The notes beneath the pieces were generated by a model. That model saw only the letters and a list, made by a program, of their open reading frames with translations. It did not search any database and had not been told where the DNA came from. The translations under genes and the position numbers were made by a program. From assembly GCA_030454085.1 (NCBI GenBank), contig JAKDJD010000010.1:12414-76413 (forward strand): a stretch of 64,000 nt of DNA, read 5' to 3'. Source of the stretch: Kocuria sp. GTDB taxonomy: Bacteria > Actinomycetota > Actinomycetes > Actinomycetales > Micrococcaceae. Shown one piece after another: positions 9,143-18,602 of the stretch. The stretch's first letter is position 1; each line of letters begins with the position of its first letter.

Positions 9143-10270
9143 ATGACCACCAACGCAGACAACGGTCGCACCACCGTCGGGATCCTGTTCGGGGGAGTAT
9201 CCTCCGAGCACTCGATCTCCCTCATCACAGCCAAGGGCGTCCTCGGGGTCCTCGACCATGAGAAGTATGAGCCCGTGCTGATCGGGATCACCCCGTGGGG
9301 AACATGGCATCTCAGCAACGAGGAAGAGCTCGGCCGCCTCATGGACGGCGTCGCTCTTCCGCGGTTCACCGGGGAAGGACCCCAGGTTTCTCTCCCCATG
9401 GGCGATCCGAGCGAGGGGCTCAGCCTGAAGTACGACGATGCGCGATTCGAAACCGGTCCGCATCTCGACGTCGTCTTCCCCCTGCTGCATGGGCCGTTCG
9501 GGGAGGACGGAACGGTCCAGGGCCTGCTCGAGCTCGCTGGCCTGCGCTACGTCGGTGCGGGGGTGACAGCATCCGCGGTGGGGATGGACAAGCACTTCAT
9601 GAAGGTCGCCTTCGAATCCGCTGGGCTCGAGGTCGGCCCGTACACCGTGGTCACGGCCCGAGACTGGGCCAACGATCGGGACGGCGTGATCGAACGCATC
9701 AAGAAGCTGCAGCTTCCGGTGTTCGTGAAGCCGGCTCGGGCCGGCTCCTCGATGGGAATCACGAGAATCGAGGCCTGGACGAACCTGGACGAAGCCATCC
9801 AGAGCGCCCAGAAGCTCGACCCGAAACTCGTGGTGGAGGAAGGCATCAGCGGACGCGAAATCGAGTGCGCCGTGCTGGACGGATTCGGCCACGAGATGCC
9901 GCAGGCCTCCCATCCCGGCGAAATCGAGATGGTCGGGGACGAACATGTCTTCTACGACTTCGAGGCCAAATATGTGGAGACGGCCTCTTCCGAGCTGCGC
10001 TGCCCGGCCGATCTCCCGCAGGACGTCCAGGACTCGATCCGTGAAAAGGCCGTCCAGGCGTTCCTGGCCCTTGACGGGGAAGGACTGTCCCGGTGCGACT
10101 TCTTCTACACGGACGACGGCCGTGTGGTGATCAACGAAGTCAATACGATGCCGGGCTTCACGCCCATTTCCATGTACGGCATGATGTGGACGGAATCCGG
10201 CATCGGGTACGGCGAGTTGGTGGATCGACTGATCCGGCTCGCGTTGGACAGGGAACCCGGCCTCCGCTGA
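9143..10270 (+). CDS. ddl: D-alanine--D-alanine ligase
   Basis: ATP-grasp enzyme of 375 residues joining two D-alanines for the peptidoglycan stem. Seen are GGVSSEHSIS near the N-terminus, PLLHGPFGEDG, the ATP-grasp segment VFVKPARAGSSMG, and VVINEVNTMPGFTP at the metal site. The ATG at 9143 follows a GAGAGAGAG stretch. Together with murA it makes this stretch a wall and lipid precursor cluster on one strand. It converges on the DUF3515 gene 42 bases downstream. Confidence 0.95.
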   Translation: MTTNADNGRTTVGILFGGVSSEHSISLITAKGVLGVLDHEKYEPVLIGITPWGTWHLSNEEELGRLMDGVALPRFTGEGPQVSLPMGDPSEGLSLKYDDARFETGPHLDVVFPLLHGPFGEDGTVQGLLELAGLRYVGAGVTASAVGMDKHFMKVAFESAGLEVGPYTVVTARDWANDRDGVIERIKKLQLPVFVKPARAGSSMGITRIEAWTNLDEAIQSAQKLDPKLVVEEGISGREIECAVLDGFGHEMPQASHPGEIEMVGDEHVFYDFEAKYVETASSELRCPADLPQDVQDSIREKAVQAFLALDGEGLSRCDFFYTDDGRVVINEVNTMPGFTPISMYGMMWTESGIGYGELVDRLIRLALDREPGLR

Positions 10271-10312
10271 TCTGAGGGGATGGGGTCGGTGCTCGTGCGA
10301 GCCGGCCGGCCC

Positions 10313-10945
10313 TCAGCTGTCCTTCGAGAGGTCCAGGTCGTCAGACACCGAGGTGCACTGCTTCGTCTGGTCGATCCTGCCGACGGCCGACTGGAGATCC
10401 ACGAGGAGAGTCGAGGAATTGACCTTGGCGGCGTCGAAGGTGACCTGGACGGCTGGCGACCTGCCGAATGAGGTGGCCGTCCACGTCCCCTTGCCGTTGA
10501 GAGTCTCGCCCTGATCCTGTCCCGTACCGGCAGTCTGGGAGCCCTTGTCCTGCGAGGAGTCGTCGGTTCCGTCCTCCTGCTTGAGCGTCCAATCGACGTC
10601 GTTGACCCGTACGCAAGGGTCGGTGACCGGCTCCTTGACCCGCGCCCCGCACTTGAGAATGATCGAGGCCGGATCTCCCCAGGCCGCGGTGGCCTGGGCC
10701 GTGGTTTCCCGCTTGTCCTGACTGGCAAGAGTATCCGGCATGGCTACCATGGCACGGGCACAATCCGGGTCGGTGGCGTCCGGCGCGGCGTCCACGGTCA
10801 CGGCCGAGGAGCAACCGCTGATCAGGAGGACTGACGCTGCCGCGCCGCAGAGTAACGTTCTGCGGGCCGACCAGCCTTTCTGTACCTTTGGGGCGGGGCG
10901 TTCTACACTGGTCGATCGAAAGGGACCAAGACGATGGGGCATCAC
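10313..10945 (-). CDS. DUF3515-type lipoprotein
   Basis: A 210-residue secreted protein, oriented against ddl. Residues 28-47 form a signal peptide (RRTLLCGAAASVLLISGCSS) whose lipobox LLISGC predicts lipidation of that Cys. The middle carries paired cysteines (DPDCARAM, ILKCGARV, DPCVRVN, KQCTSV) that may form disulfides, and a Ser/Gln-rich insert (SSQDKGSQTAGTGQDQ). Position between ddl and thiL is typical of DUF3515 genes in actinobacteria; no biochemical function is known to me. Confidence 0.8.
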   Translation of the reverse strand: MMPHRLGPFRSTSVERPAPKVQKGWSARRTLLCGAAASVLLISGCSSAVTVDAAPDATDPDCARAMVAMPDTLASQDKRETTAQATAAWGDPASIILKCGARVKEPVTDPCVRVNDVDWTLKQEDGTDDSSQDKGSQTAGTGQDQGETLNGKGTWTATSFGRSPAVQVTFDAAKVNSSTLLVDLQSAVGRIDQTKQCTSVSDDLDLSKDS

Positions 10946-11054
10946 GTCCTCGAGGATACCTCAGCGTTCCTGGTCTTTTCCCGGTGAACCAGCCGGGGGA
11001 GACACACCACGAGCGGATCTGGACAGCCAGACGGAACCATCCGGAAAGGCCACT

Positions 11055-12173
11055 ATCATTCGCAACAGCGACAGGTCGGACGAGAAGAGCCGAACGGGGC
11101 AGCGTGCCGTGTACTACGGCGCGACCTGCGCCGCCGTGATCGGTGTGGCAGGTCTCACCGCAGCCAGCGCGGCGCAGGCGCTGGAAGGGCCGGAAGACGG
11201 AGGCGCCACGCCGGCAGCCCCCACGGCCACTCCTCACCCCTCGGGCGGCAACAACGACACGGCGCAGGACGACGGATCGAATCATGGATCCGAACCTGGT
11301 CCCTCTCCTTCGTCCACGGAACCGACCACGGAGCCCACCGTGGATCCGACGCAAGATCCCGCGCCGCCCCCGACGCCGGATCCGACCGCGGAGCCCACGG
11401 AGGATCCCGCGCCGCCCCCGACGCCGGATCCGACCGCGGAGCCGACGCAGGATACTTCACCCACGCCGGATCCCGAACCCTCGCGCGAGCCGGCACCGGA
11501 ACCGACCTCTGACTCCGACGCGGCACCGTCTGACCAGACCACTGGGGCGCCCACCGTCGAGCCTTCACCGGCTCCCACGTCCCAGCCGACGCCCGAACAG
11601 ACTCAGGAGGCCCTCCCGCCTCAGGCGCCGACCGGCAATGCCGGTAGTGGCCCCGCCGCAGGAGATCCGGGGAGCCAGGGCTCCGGGACCCAAGGGAACC
11701 AGGGCGCTCCGGAACAATCTCCCGATTCTCAGTCCGGGAGCGGACAGAACGGGTCCGCGCAGGGTCCCCAGGGCGGCACGCGTCCCGAGAACGGAACCGA
11801 GTCGTCCTCGGCGGACCAGACCGGACGCGGGGGCAACAACTCCGCAGGACAGGACGAGGCCTCATCCCAGTCCAACGACTCCGTGGGCGATGTCTCGGGC
11901 CTGTCGAGCTGGGTCAGCCACTACCTCAACAGCAAGGACTCCGATAAGGACTCGGCCGAGCCAGTGGATTCGGACACGAACGCCGGCGTCAACGACGTCG
12001 GCCAGCAGGCAGACGGCTCCGGCAAACAGCAACAGGCGGGAAGCCAACGGAATCTTTCCGGTCTGCGTGGTCCCCTCCCCATCGCCATCTTCACGATCCT
12101 CGCCCTCGGTGGCGTCGGAACAGTCGTGGCCAGGGCGTCCAAGGCCCTTTCACACTCGAAATCCGGGAAGTAG
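11055..12173 (+). CDS. Proline/threonine-rich secreted, membrane-anchored surface protein
   Basis: About 372 residues: a signal peptide (basic lead RNSDRSDEKSRTGQR, hydrophobic core, cleavage near AASAAQA), a Pro/Thr/Glu-rich region with two 16-residue repeats (DPAPPPTPDPTAEPTE), a Gly/Ser/Gln/Asn-rich stretch, and a C-terminal hydrophobic helix with a basic tail (ALSHSKSGK). There is no LPXTG, so anchoring is by the helix rather than sortase. No ATG, GTG or TTG fits the signal peptide well: GGAAAGG (11043-11049) precedes in-frame ATC 11055 and ATT 11058, while GTG 11109 would remove the basic lead. thiL starts 2 bases after the stop. Function unknown; it resembles wall-spanning stalk proteins. 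Confidence 0.65.
   Translation: MIRNSDRSDEKSRTGQRAVYYGATCAAVIGVAGLTAASAAQALEGPEDGGATPAAPTATPHPSGGNNDTAQDDGSNHGSEPGPSPSSTEPTTEPTVDPTQDPAPPPTPDPTAEPTEDPAPPPTPDPTAEPTQDTSPTPDPEPSREPAPEPTSDSDAAPSDQTTGAPTVEPSPAPTSQPTPEQTQEALPPQAPTGNAGSGPAAGDPGSQGSGTQGNQGAPEQSPDSQSGSGQNGSAQGPQGGTRPENGTESSSADQTGRGGNNSAGQDEASSQSNDSVGDVSGLSSWVSHYLNSKDSDKDSAEPVDSDTNAGVNDVGQQADGSGKQQQAGSQRNLSGLRGPLPIAIFTILALGGVGTVVARASKALSHSKSGK
11355..11450 (+). repeat. 48-bp tandem repeat, two copies, in the surface-protein gene
   Basis: Units 11355-11402 and 11403-11450 are identical except near the 3' end of the second copy. Each encodes DPAPPPTPDPTAEPT plus one acidic or amide residue. Such repeats commonly change copy number by slippage. 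Confidence 0.9.
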
Positions 12174-12175
12174 GC

Positions 12176-13312
12176 GTGGCTGGACCTCGGACGGTCGCTC
12201 AGGTGAGCGAGGAAGAGCTCCTCCGTCCCGTTCTCGAGATCTTCGCCGCGCACAATGAGCAGGCGGAAGCCGGTCAACCGGGAAGACTCCTGCTCGGCCC
12301 GGGGGACGACTGTGCCGTCTATGACCAAACCCCCGGCCGGACCGTGGTCACGGTCGATACCCAGACACAGGGGCAGGACTACCTCATGACCTACCCCTGT
12401 GGGTATGTCGTCCGCGGGTGGGAACTCGGGTGGAAGTCCGCGGCCCAGAATCTGGCCGACGTCGCCGCGATGGGCGCCCTGCCCACGGGGCTCGTGATCA
12501 GCCTGACCCTGCCCCCCGGGACCCCGGTCGAATGGGTGACCGACATGGCGCGGGGCTATTGCGCGGCCATCAGGGCTCTGGGGGCTCCGCACTGCACGGT
12601 GGGCGGCGGCGACGTCGGGGCCGGAACGGAACTCTCCGCGACCGTTGCCGCATTCGGCCTGGTCCCGGAAGGGGATCCGTTCGATACGTCCCTTGTCTCG
12701 CCGGGCGTACGCCCCTCTGGTCCGGTGCTCCGGTCCGGAGCCCGACCTGGTGACATCCTGGTCCTCGCGGGAACGGTTGGACGTGCCGCCGCCGGCCTGG
12801 AGATTCTCATGGACCGCCAAGGGTCTTCTCCGATGCCCGTCCCGGAGCACGTGGAGGTCGAGCTCGCGTGGGCGGCCCCCGAGGACGACCCTGCGGCGCT
12901 TGCGGCCTCGCAATTGCGCCCACTGCCACCTCTCGATCTCGGACCGGCCCTTGCCGAGGCCGGGGCGACCGCGATGATCGACGTGTCCGACGGGTTGCTC
13001 AAGGACGCAGAGCGGGTCGCACGGGCATCCGGGGTTGCCATCGACGTCGATTCCTCCCGGCTGACCTCGCTCGTCGAACCCCTGCGGAAGGCCGCGACGT
13101 TCGTCGCCGGGGACCCGCAGGAGTGGGCACTGCATGGGGGAGAAGACCACGGGATCCTCGCTGCGCTGCCATCCACAGCTGACCTTCCGGCAGGTGCGAT
13201 TGCGATAGGCTCGTGTGGAGAATTGACCGATCGGGCGCCGCAGATCAGCGTGGACGGAAGGCCCCGAGACCAAAGGGGATGGGATCATTTTGCAGCAAAG
13301 GACCGGGTCTAG
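12176..13312 (+). CDS. thiL: Thiamine-monophosphate kinase
   Basis: Phosphorylates thiamine monophosphate to the diphosphate cofactor. The 378-residue protein shows the PurM/ThiL-fold motifs in order: GPGDDCAVYD (about residue 42), SAAQNLADVAAMGA (about 97), GGGDVG, and IDVSDGLLKDAERVA (about 266) with the C-terminal HGGEDHGIL. Start GTG 12176 lies 2 bases after the surface-protein stop. It overlaps the DAK2 gene by 23 bases if that gene starts at TTG 13290. Confidence 0.93.
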   Translation: MAGPRTVAQVSEEELLRPVLEIFAAHNEQAEAGQPGRLLLGPGDDCAVYDQTPGRTVVTVDTQTQGQDYLMTYPCGYVVRGWELGWKSAAQNLADVAAMGALPTGLVISLTLPPGTPVEWVTDMARGYCAAIRALGAPHCTVGGGDVGAGTELSATVAAFGLVPEGDPFDTSLVSPGVRPSGPVLRSGARPGDILVLAGTVGRAAAGLEILMDRQGSSPMPVPEHVEVELAWAAPEDDPAALAASQLRPLPPLDLGPALAEAGATAMIDVSDGLLKDAERVARASGVAIDVDSSRLTSLVEPLRKAATFVAGDPQEWALHGGEDHGILAALPSTADLPAGAIAIGSCGELTDRAPQISVDGRPRDQRGWDHFAAKDRV

Positions 13313-14285
13313 CGCCGTTTTCATGCGTCGTTGGCTGTCGGACGCGGCCGATGCTCTCGACAGGCATCAGGAAGAACTCAATACCCTGAATGTCTTCCCC
13401 GTGGCGGACGCTGACACCGGCACGAACCTGGCGATCACCGTGCGAGCCGGCGCCCAGGCAGGTGAAATGGTCAACACCACGCTGGTGGGCGAATTGTTCG
13501 AAATCTGCGGTCGTCATTGCCTCGAAGAAGCCAAAGGAAATTCCGGAACCCTGTTCGCCGTGATCCTTTCCGGCTTTGCGGACCCCCTGAGGGAGGAACC
13601 GAGACTGACCGCCTTCGGCCTGGCCAGAGCCTTGGAACACGCTCGGACACGAGTCTCCGGCGCGCTGCACGATCCGGTCGAGGGAACGATCCTGTCCTTC
13701 ATCGACGACGTCACCCGGGCCGCCGGGGCGTGGGAGGACCCGGAAGACTCGAACAAAAACCTGTGCACCATGCTCGAGCATCTGGTGGGCGTGGGAAACA
13801 AGTCTGTGCGGCGGACCAACGCCCAATTGGAGATCTTGCGCGACACCGGATGGGTCGACGCGGGTGCATTGGGGATGCTGATCATTTTCGACGTCCTGGC
13901 CCACACGGTTCGAGGCGAGGAGTATCCGGGTGCTGAAGCCCGGCCGTACGCCGAATTGCTGACACCTCAGGACGCGGAGCCGCCGCGAGCGAAGGAGAGG
14001 TCGGCCGCGAGTGGGGTGGGCGGAACCTCGGAAGTCGACGACGACGGCGTCGAATTCATGTGCTCCATCGATCTGGATGCCCTTTCGGCGGCCCAGGTCA
14101 GACATGAACTGTCCGAGATCGGGGATTCCGTGATCATGTCCGCGGTGTCCCAGGACGAGGGCGAGAAGATTCGCTGGAAGGTGCACGTGCATGTCCGCGA
14201 GGCGGCGGAAGCCATGGCCGTTCTGAGCCCTCACGGGAAGCCCCTGGAAATCACCACGGAGCCCCTGACCGCGGGGGACAAGTAG
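13290..14285 (+). CDS. DAK2 (DhaL/FakA-like) domain protein
   Basis: A 331-residue protein with an N-terminal DhaL fold: NVFPVADADTGTNLAIT (about residues 34-50) is the Mg-ADP-binding motif, and EAKGNSGTLF is the following family block. FakA-type proteins with this domain phosphorylate fatty acids bound to FakB; here the C-terminal half is shorter than in S. aureus FakA. The chosen TTG start at 13290 follows AAAGGGGATGGG and lies inside thiL; ATG 13323 is the alternative but has no ribosome site. recG begins 3 bases after the stop. Fatty-acid kinase function is possible but unproven. Confidence 0.8.
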   Translation: MQQRTGSSAVFMRRWLSDAADALDRHQEELNTLNVFPVADADTGTNLAITVRAGAQAGEMVNTTLVGELFEICGRHCLEEAKGNSGTLFAVILSGFADPLREEPRLTAFGLARALEHARTRVSGALHDPVEGTILSFIDDVTRAAGAWEDPEDSNKNLCTMLEHLVGVGNKSVRRTNAQLEILRDTGWVDAGALGMLIIFDVLAHTVRGEEYPGAEARPYAELLTPQDAEPPRAKERSAASGVGGTSEVDDDGVEFMCSIDLDALSAAQVRHELSEIGDSVIMSAVSQDEGEKIRWKVHVHVREAAEAMAVLSPHGKPLEITTEPLTAGDK

Positions 14286-14288
14286 GTC

Positions 14289-16562
14289 ATGGCCGGCGCG
14301 CCCCAGCGTCGTGAGGACCAGCCGCTTCGCACAGTTCTCCATCCCAAAACGGCAGACGCCGTGAAACGCCATCTCGGCCTGGAAACGGTCGGCGAAGTGC
14401 TTGAGTACTTTCCGAGGCGGTATTTGCCGAGGGGCGAGCTGACCCGATTCTCCGATCTCGTTCTGGGACAAGAGGTCTCGATCATCTCCCGGATCCTTTC
14501 CGTGAGCACCCGCCGCCTGCACACGCGGCGTGGTTCGATCGCCGAAGTCACCGTGACCGACCAGCTCGCTCCGGCGGAGAACGATGCCTCGAAGGGACAA
14601 GGCAACTTCGCGCCACGGCTCGACGGCTTGGCCGGGGTCGGTCTCCCCGTGCCGGACGCCGAACCGATCGGGGACACCATGACGCTGTCCTTCTTCAACG
14701 CTTGGACGGCGTCCAAGGACTTGGCCGTGGGGGACCACGTCATGTTCTCGGGGAAAGTCAATGAATACAGGGGCCAATTGACCCTGACGAACCCCCATTA
14801 CGCGGTTCTCGAGGACCCCGCACCAGGGGATGCCTCGGGGGACGCCGACGTGGCAACAGCGCCCTTGCCCGTCTACCCGGCGACGGCAAAATTCACGACC
14901 GACCGCATCGCCTCGGTCGTGGGACGTGTTCTGGACACGATCGATCTTGCACTGCTGGAGGACCCGGTACCGGACGACCTCCGGACCGAACACCACTTGA
15001 TGTCCTTGCCCGACGCGCTCGAGGCCGTGCACCGGCCCCGGGACGAGGACGAGCCCCATCAGGCCATGAGGTACTTCAGATACCGCGAGGCGCTGGTCCT
15101 GCAGACCCTTCTGGCCAGGAGATCCGCGGTGCTCGACGCCCAAAAGACGCGAGCCTTTCCACCCCGGGACGCAGGCCTGCGCGAGAGGTTCGACCAGACC
15201 CTGCCCTTCCGGCTCACGGACGGGCAGCGTCGGGTCGGGGACGAGATCGCGGACGATATTGCTCTGGAGAAACCGATGAACCGTCTGCTCCAGGGAGACG
15301 TGGGGTCTGGAAAGACGCTGGTCGCCTTGCGGGCGATGCTCCAGGTCGCCGACGTCGGCGGTCAGTCGGCCATGCTGGCCCCGACCGAAGTGCTGGCGTC
15401 TCAACACTATCGATCGGTTCTCAAGACCCTGGGCCCGATCGCCGAGGAGGTCGGCGTCGTCGTGCTGACCTCCTCGATGACCGCGGGGGCCAAGCGCCAG
15501 GCGCTGCTCGACATCGCCAGCGGCGGCGCGGGGATCGTGATCGGAACGCACGCGCTGCTCGGGGACGACGTCGCCTTCGCCGAGCTCGGTCTGGTGGTCG
15601 TGGACGAACAGCACCGATTCGGCGTCCGGCAACGTCATTCGTTGACGGCGAAGGACGGCGGCCCCGTGCACCGACTCGTGATGACGGCTACTCCCATCCC
15701 TCGCTCCGTGGCCATGACGGTGTTTGGGGACCTGGCGGTCTCGGTCCTCAACGAGATGCCGGCAGGGAGGCAGGACGTATCGACGCATGTCGTCTCGCTG
15801 GCGGAGCACCCGACGTGGGAGACCCGTCTGTGGGAGAGGGCCAGAGAGGAGATTGACGCCGGGCACCAGGTCTTCGTGGTCGTCCCGACTATCGGAGAAG
15901 ACGCTCCTGAACCCGGACTCACCGAGGGCGACGGCGGGCAGGAGACTCAGCTCCAGTCCGTGGAAGGCATGGTTCGCAAACTGTCTGGCCTGCCAGTTCT
16001 TTCGGGGATACGGCTGGGATCGGTTCACGGACGCATGGATGGCGCGGACAAGGCCGACGTGATGAACCGCATGGCGGCCGGCAGTGTGGACCTGTTGGTG
16101 GCCACTACGGTCATCGAAGTCGGCGTGGACGTGCCCAACGCGAGCCTCATGATCATCATGGACGCCGATCGACTCGGTATATCGACGCTGCACCAGTTGC
16201 GCGGTCGCATCGGACGCGGGGAGCTCGAGGGAGTGTGTCTGCTGGTCACCGGGCAGGACCATGACGGCCCGTCCATGCCGCGGTTGCAGGCCGTGGCGTC
16301 GACCCGAGACGGTTTCGAACTCTCGACCCTGGACCTCGAGCAACGGCGGGAGGGCGATATCCTCGGAGACAACCAGTCCGGCCGGCGTTCGACCCTCAAA
16401 AACCTCTCCGTACTGCGCCACGTGAAGACGATCGAACAGGCCCGCGATGATGCGTGGCGTCTTGTGGACCGCGAACCGGATCTGTCCGGGCACCCATCGT
16501 TGCTCCGTGCGGTGCAAGATGCCGGTGAACAGTCGACGACCGAATACTTGTACCGAGGGTGA
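14289..16562 (+). CDS. recG: ATP-dependent DNA helicase RecG
   Basis: A 757-residue branch-migrating helicase that remodels stalled forks and Holliday junctions. An OB/wedge domain lies in the first ~250 residues; the motor has Walker A GDVGSGKT (about 336-343), motif II DEQH followed by the RecG-typical RFGVRQR (about 439), motif III TATPIPRS, and motif VI around QLRGRIGRGE. ATG 14289 is 3 bases after the DAK2 stop, giving the thiL-DAK2-recG-rsmD order common in actinobacteria. Confidence 0.96.
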   Translation: MAGAPQRREDQPLRTVLHPKTADAVKRHLGLETVGEVLEYFPRRYLPRGELTRFSDLVLGQEVSIISRILSVSTRRLHTRRGSIAEVTVTDQLAPAENDASKGQGNFAPRLDGLAGVGLPVPDAEPIGDTMTLSFFNAWTASKDLAVGDHVMFSGKVNEYRGQLTLTNPHYAVLEDPAPGDASGDADVATAPLPVYPATAKFTTDRIASVVGRVLDTIDLALLEDPVPDDLRTEHHLMSLPDALEAVHRPRDEDEPHQAMRYFRYREALVLQTLLARRSAVLDAQKTRAFPPRDAGLRERFDQTLPFRLTDGQRRVGDEIADDIALEKPMNRLLQGDVGSGKTLVALRAMLQVADVGGQSAMLAPTEVLASQHYRSVLKTLGPIAEEVGVVVLTSSMTAGAKRQALLDIASGGAGIVIGTHALLGDDVAFAELGLVVVDEQHRFGVRQRHSLTAKDGGPVHRLVMTATPIPRSVAMTVFGDLAVSVLNEMPAGRQDVSTHVVSLAEHPTWETRLWERAREEIDAGHQVFVVVPTIGEDAPEPGLTEGDGGQETQLQSVEGMVRKLSGLPVLSGIRLGSVHGRMDGADKADVMNRMAAGSVDLLVATTVIEVGVDVPNASLMIIMDADRLGISTLHQLRGRIGRGELEGVCLLVTGQDHDGPSMPRLQAVASTRDGFELSTLDLEQRREGDILGDNQSGRRSTLKNLSVLRHVKTIEQARDDAWRLVDREPDLSGHPSLLRAVQDAGEQSTTEYLYRG

Positions 16563-16653
16563 ATGGCCGGTATCCGGTGGGGCCGGATCGAGAACACGGA
16601 ACCGTGGGCGGCGGAGCCACAACGGCGGAACACAGCGAAGAAGGAGACCCGTG

Positions 16654-17217
16654 ATGAGCCGAATCATTGCCGGTCGGGCCGGCGGAAGCCGCCTGGCCTC
16701 GGTCAAGGGCAAGAACACCCGGCCCACCACGGACAGGGTCAAGGAAGCGCTCTTCTCTCGGCTCGAGGGCTACGGCGTCCTGAGCCGAGCGGACGTGCTG
16801 GACCTGTTTGCCGGGACGGGGGCACTCGGGCTCGAGGCCGCGAGCCGAGGCGCGAGGGCCGTGACGCTCGTGGATCGTGACCGGTCGGCGCTCGACGCGT
16901 GCTCCAGGAACAAACGGGCCGTCGAAGCCTCAGGCGCGGACGCCCGGATCGACGTCGTGAATTCCTCGGCGGAAAGCTACGTGAAGCGGGGTCAGGGGCC
17001 TTGGGACCTCGTTTTCGTGGACCCGCCGTACTCGATGACCGACGCGGAGGTAGCTCCTCTCCTGGCATCCGTGGCGCCAGGGCTACGTGACGGTGCCGTC
17101 CTCGTCGTGGAACGTTCCGCGCGCGACCCCGAGCCCACGTGGCCCGCCGGGCTCAGACGGTTTGGACACCGGAGCTACGGGGAAACCGCGTTGTGGTTCG
17201 CGGAACCCGAGGACTGA
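16654..17217 (+). CDS. rsmD: 16S rRNA (guanine-N2)-methyltransferase RsmD
   Basis: A 187-residue SAM-dependent methyltransferase expected to modify G966 (E. coli numbering) of 16S rRNA. The N-terminal RIIAGRAGGSRL, motif I DLFAGTGALGLEAASRGA and catalytic VDPPYSM are all present. ATG 16654 is preceded by AAGGAG; GTG 16651 immediately before it is an equally possible start. The gene converges on the aminotransferase gene, 9 bases beyond its stop. Confidence 0.94.
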   Translation: MSRIIAGRAGGSRLASVKGKNTRPTTDRVKEALFSRLEGYGVLSRADVLDLFAGTGALGLEAASRGARAVTLVDRDRSALDACSRNKRAVEASGADARIDVVNSSAESYVKRGQGPWDLVFVDPPYSMTDAEVAPLLASVAPGLRDGAVLVVERSARDPEPTWPAGLRRFGHRSYGETALWFAEPED

Positions 17218-17226
17218 ACACCTGCC

Positions 17227-18495
17227 TCAGAGACCGGAGTCGGAGAGCCGCTGGGTCGCTCGTTGCAGGACCTCGGGCCGTTTGCAGAAGGCAAAACGCA
17301 CCCACTCGGTGTAGAGGTGGCGGTTTTCCGGGGTCGCAAAGGCCTGCAGAGGAACGACGGCGACGCCGGCATTCGTGGTCAGTCTCTCCGAGATCTCGGT
17401 CCCTTCTCGACCCCAGGAGTCCGGAATGTTCTCCGTCGAGGCAACCGAGAAAAAGGTTCCCGATGGGCTGACCGCTTCGAACGATGTGGCGGCCAAGCCT
17501 TCGAGGAGAATCTTTCTCTGGTTCTCGTACTGGGTCCCCAACCGGTCGTAGAAGTCGGTCTGACGCGCCCACCGCATCGTTTCGGCCACCGCGGCCTGCA
17601 GCGGAGCCGCCGCGGAATGCGACAAATAGCCCTTGGTCACTCGCAGCCCCCGGGTCAGTTCAGGGGGAGCAATCGCCCAACCGACCCGCCATCCGGTGAT
17701 AGAGAACGTCTTGGAGGCCGAAGACACCCTGATCGTTCTGTCCCGTCCCGCATCCAAACAGGCCGGGTCGGTACTGGGCACATCGAAAGCGAGGTGTTCG
17801 TATACCGAATCCGTCAGGATGATTGCGTCGTACTCCCGGGCGAGTTCGGCGATCTGGGACATCTCCGATGGATCGAGCACCGTGCCGGTCGGGTTGTGGG
17901 GGTCGTTGACCACAATCATTCGGGTCCGGTCAGAGAAGGCCTCCCTCAACCGGACGGGATCGGGACGGAACTCCGGGGGCGCCAGGGGCACCGTCACGAT
18001 GCGGGCGCCGGTCAGCCCGGCAATTGCAGGATAGAGATCGTAGAACGGTTCGAACAGAATGACCTCGTCGCCGGGGGAGAGGAACGCCAACATCGACGCG
18101 CTCAGCGCCTCGGTCGCGCCGGCCGTGACGGTGATTTCCGTCTCCGGGTCGGGACGTCGTCGCCCGTTCATGGCCTCGTGCTCGGCCAGCTCTCCGCGAA
18201 GATCTGGCGAACCAGCGATCGTCGCGTACTGGTTCTTTCCACCCGATACCGCATCGGCCAGCGCGCGTGAGAGCACCTCCGGCCCGTCGGTGTCCGGAAA
18301 ACCTTGCCCCAGGTTGATCGCATCATGGGCGGCGGACAGAGCGCTCATCTCTTCGAAGATCGTCGAGGACACCCTCCCCGACTCATTCAACAGCCCGGCT
18401 GTCTCCGCCAGGCGCTTCCACGGCGGACCGGCCGGGTTCCTGGTCGCCTGAAGGGTTGCCGATGAGGTCAGGGTATGAGTTGAATGATCGCGCAT
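17227..18495 (-). CDS. Pyridoxal-phosphate-dependent class I/II aminotransferase
   Basis: A 422-residue fold-type I enzyme. Key blocks: INLGQGFPD, GATEAL, NDPHNPTGTVL, the Asp-Tyr pair (LTDSVYEHLAFD) and the PLP lysine in SSASKTFSITGWRVGW. The pattern fits the YbdL/kynurenine aminotransferase/actinobacterial DapC subgroup; assignment as N-succinyldiaminopimelate transaminase is possible but motifs alone cannot separate it from methionine or kynurenine aminotransferases. ATG 18495 gives about 40 residues before the conserved core (SSTIFEEMSALS), longer than relatives, so translation may start further in. Divergent from coaD. Confidence 0.85.
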   Translation of the reverse strand: MRDHSTHTLTSSATLQATRNPAGPPWKRLAETAGLLNESGRVSSTIFEEMSALSAAHDAINLGQGFPDTDGPEVLSRALADAVSGGKNQYATIAGSPDLRGELAEHEAMNGRRRPDPETEITVTAGATEALSASMLAFLSPGDEVILFEPFYDLYPAIAGLTGARIVTVPLAPPEFRPDPVRLREAFSDRTRMIVVNDPHNPTGTVLDPSEMSQIAELAREYDAIILTDSVYEHLAFDVPSTDPACLDAGRDRTIRVSSASKTFSITGWRVGWAIAPPELTRGLRVTKGYLSHSAAAPLQAAVAETMRWARQTDFYDRLGTQYENQRKILLEGLAATSFEAVSPSGTFFSVASTENIPDSWGREGTEISERLTTNAGVAVVPLQAFATPENRHLYTEWVRFAFCKRPEVLQRATQRLSDSGL

Positions 18496-18602
18496 GATCC
18501 CATCGTAGGGTGGATCACACGTTTCCGCCGATCATCACGTCATGACCCGCGTCTGGAGGACCGGGGCCTGTCATACGGGGCCTCGACTGTTATTTTGGGG
18601 AT

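Noticed and set aside
11055-12173. Sortase-anchored surface protein
   Set aside because: No LPXTG-like motif precedes the C-terminal helix.
13245-16742. 1165-codon open frame on the minus strand
   Set aside because: It is antisense to the DAK2 gene, recG and rsmD, has no motif, and reflects the high third-position G+C of the real genes.
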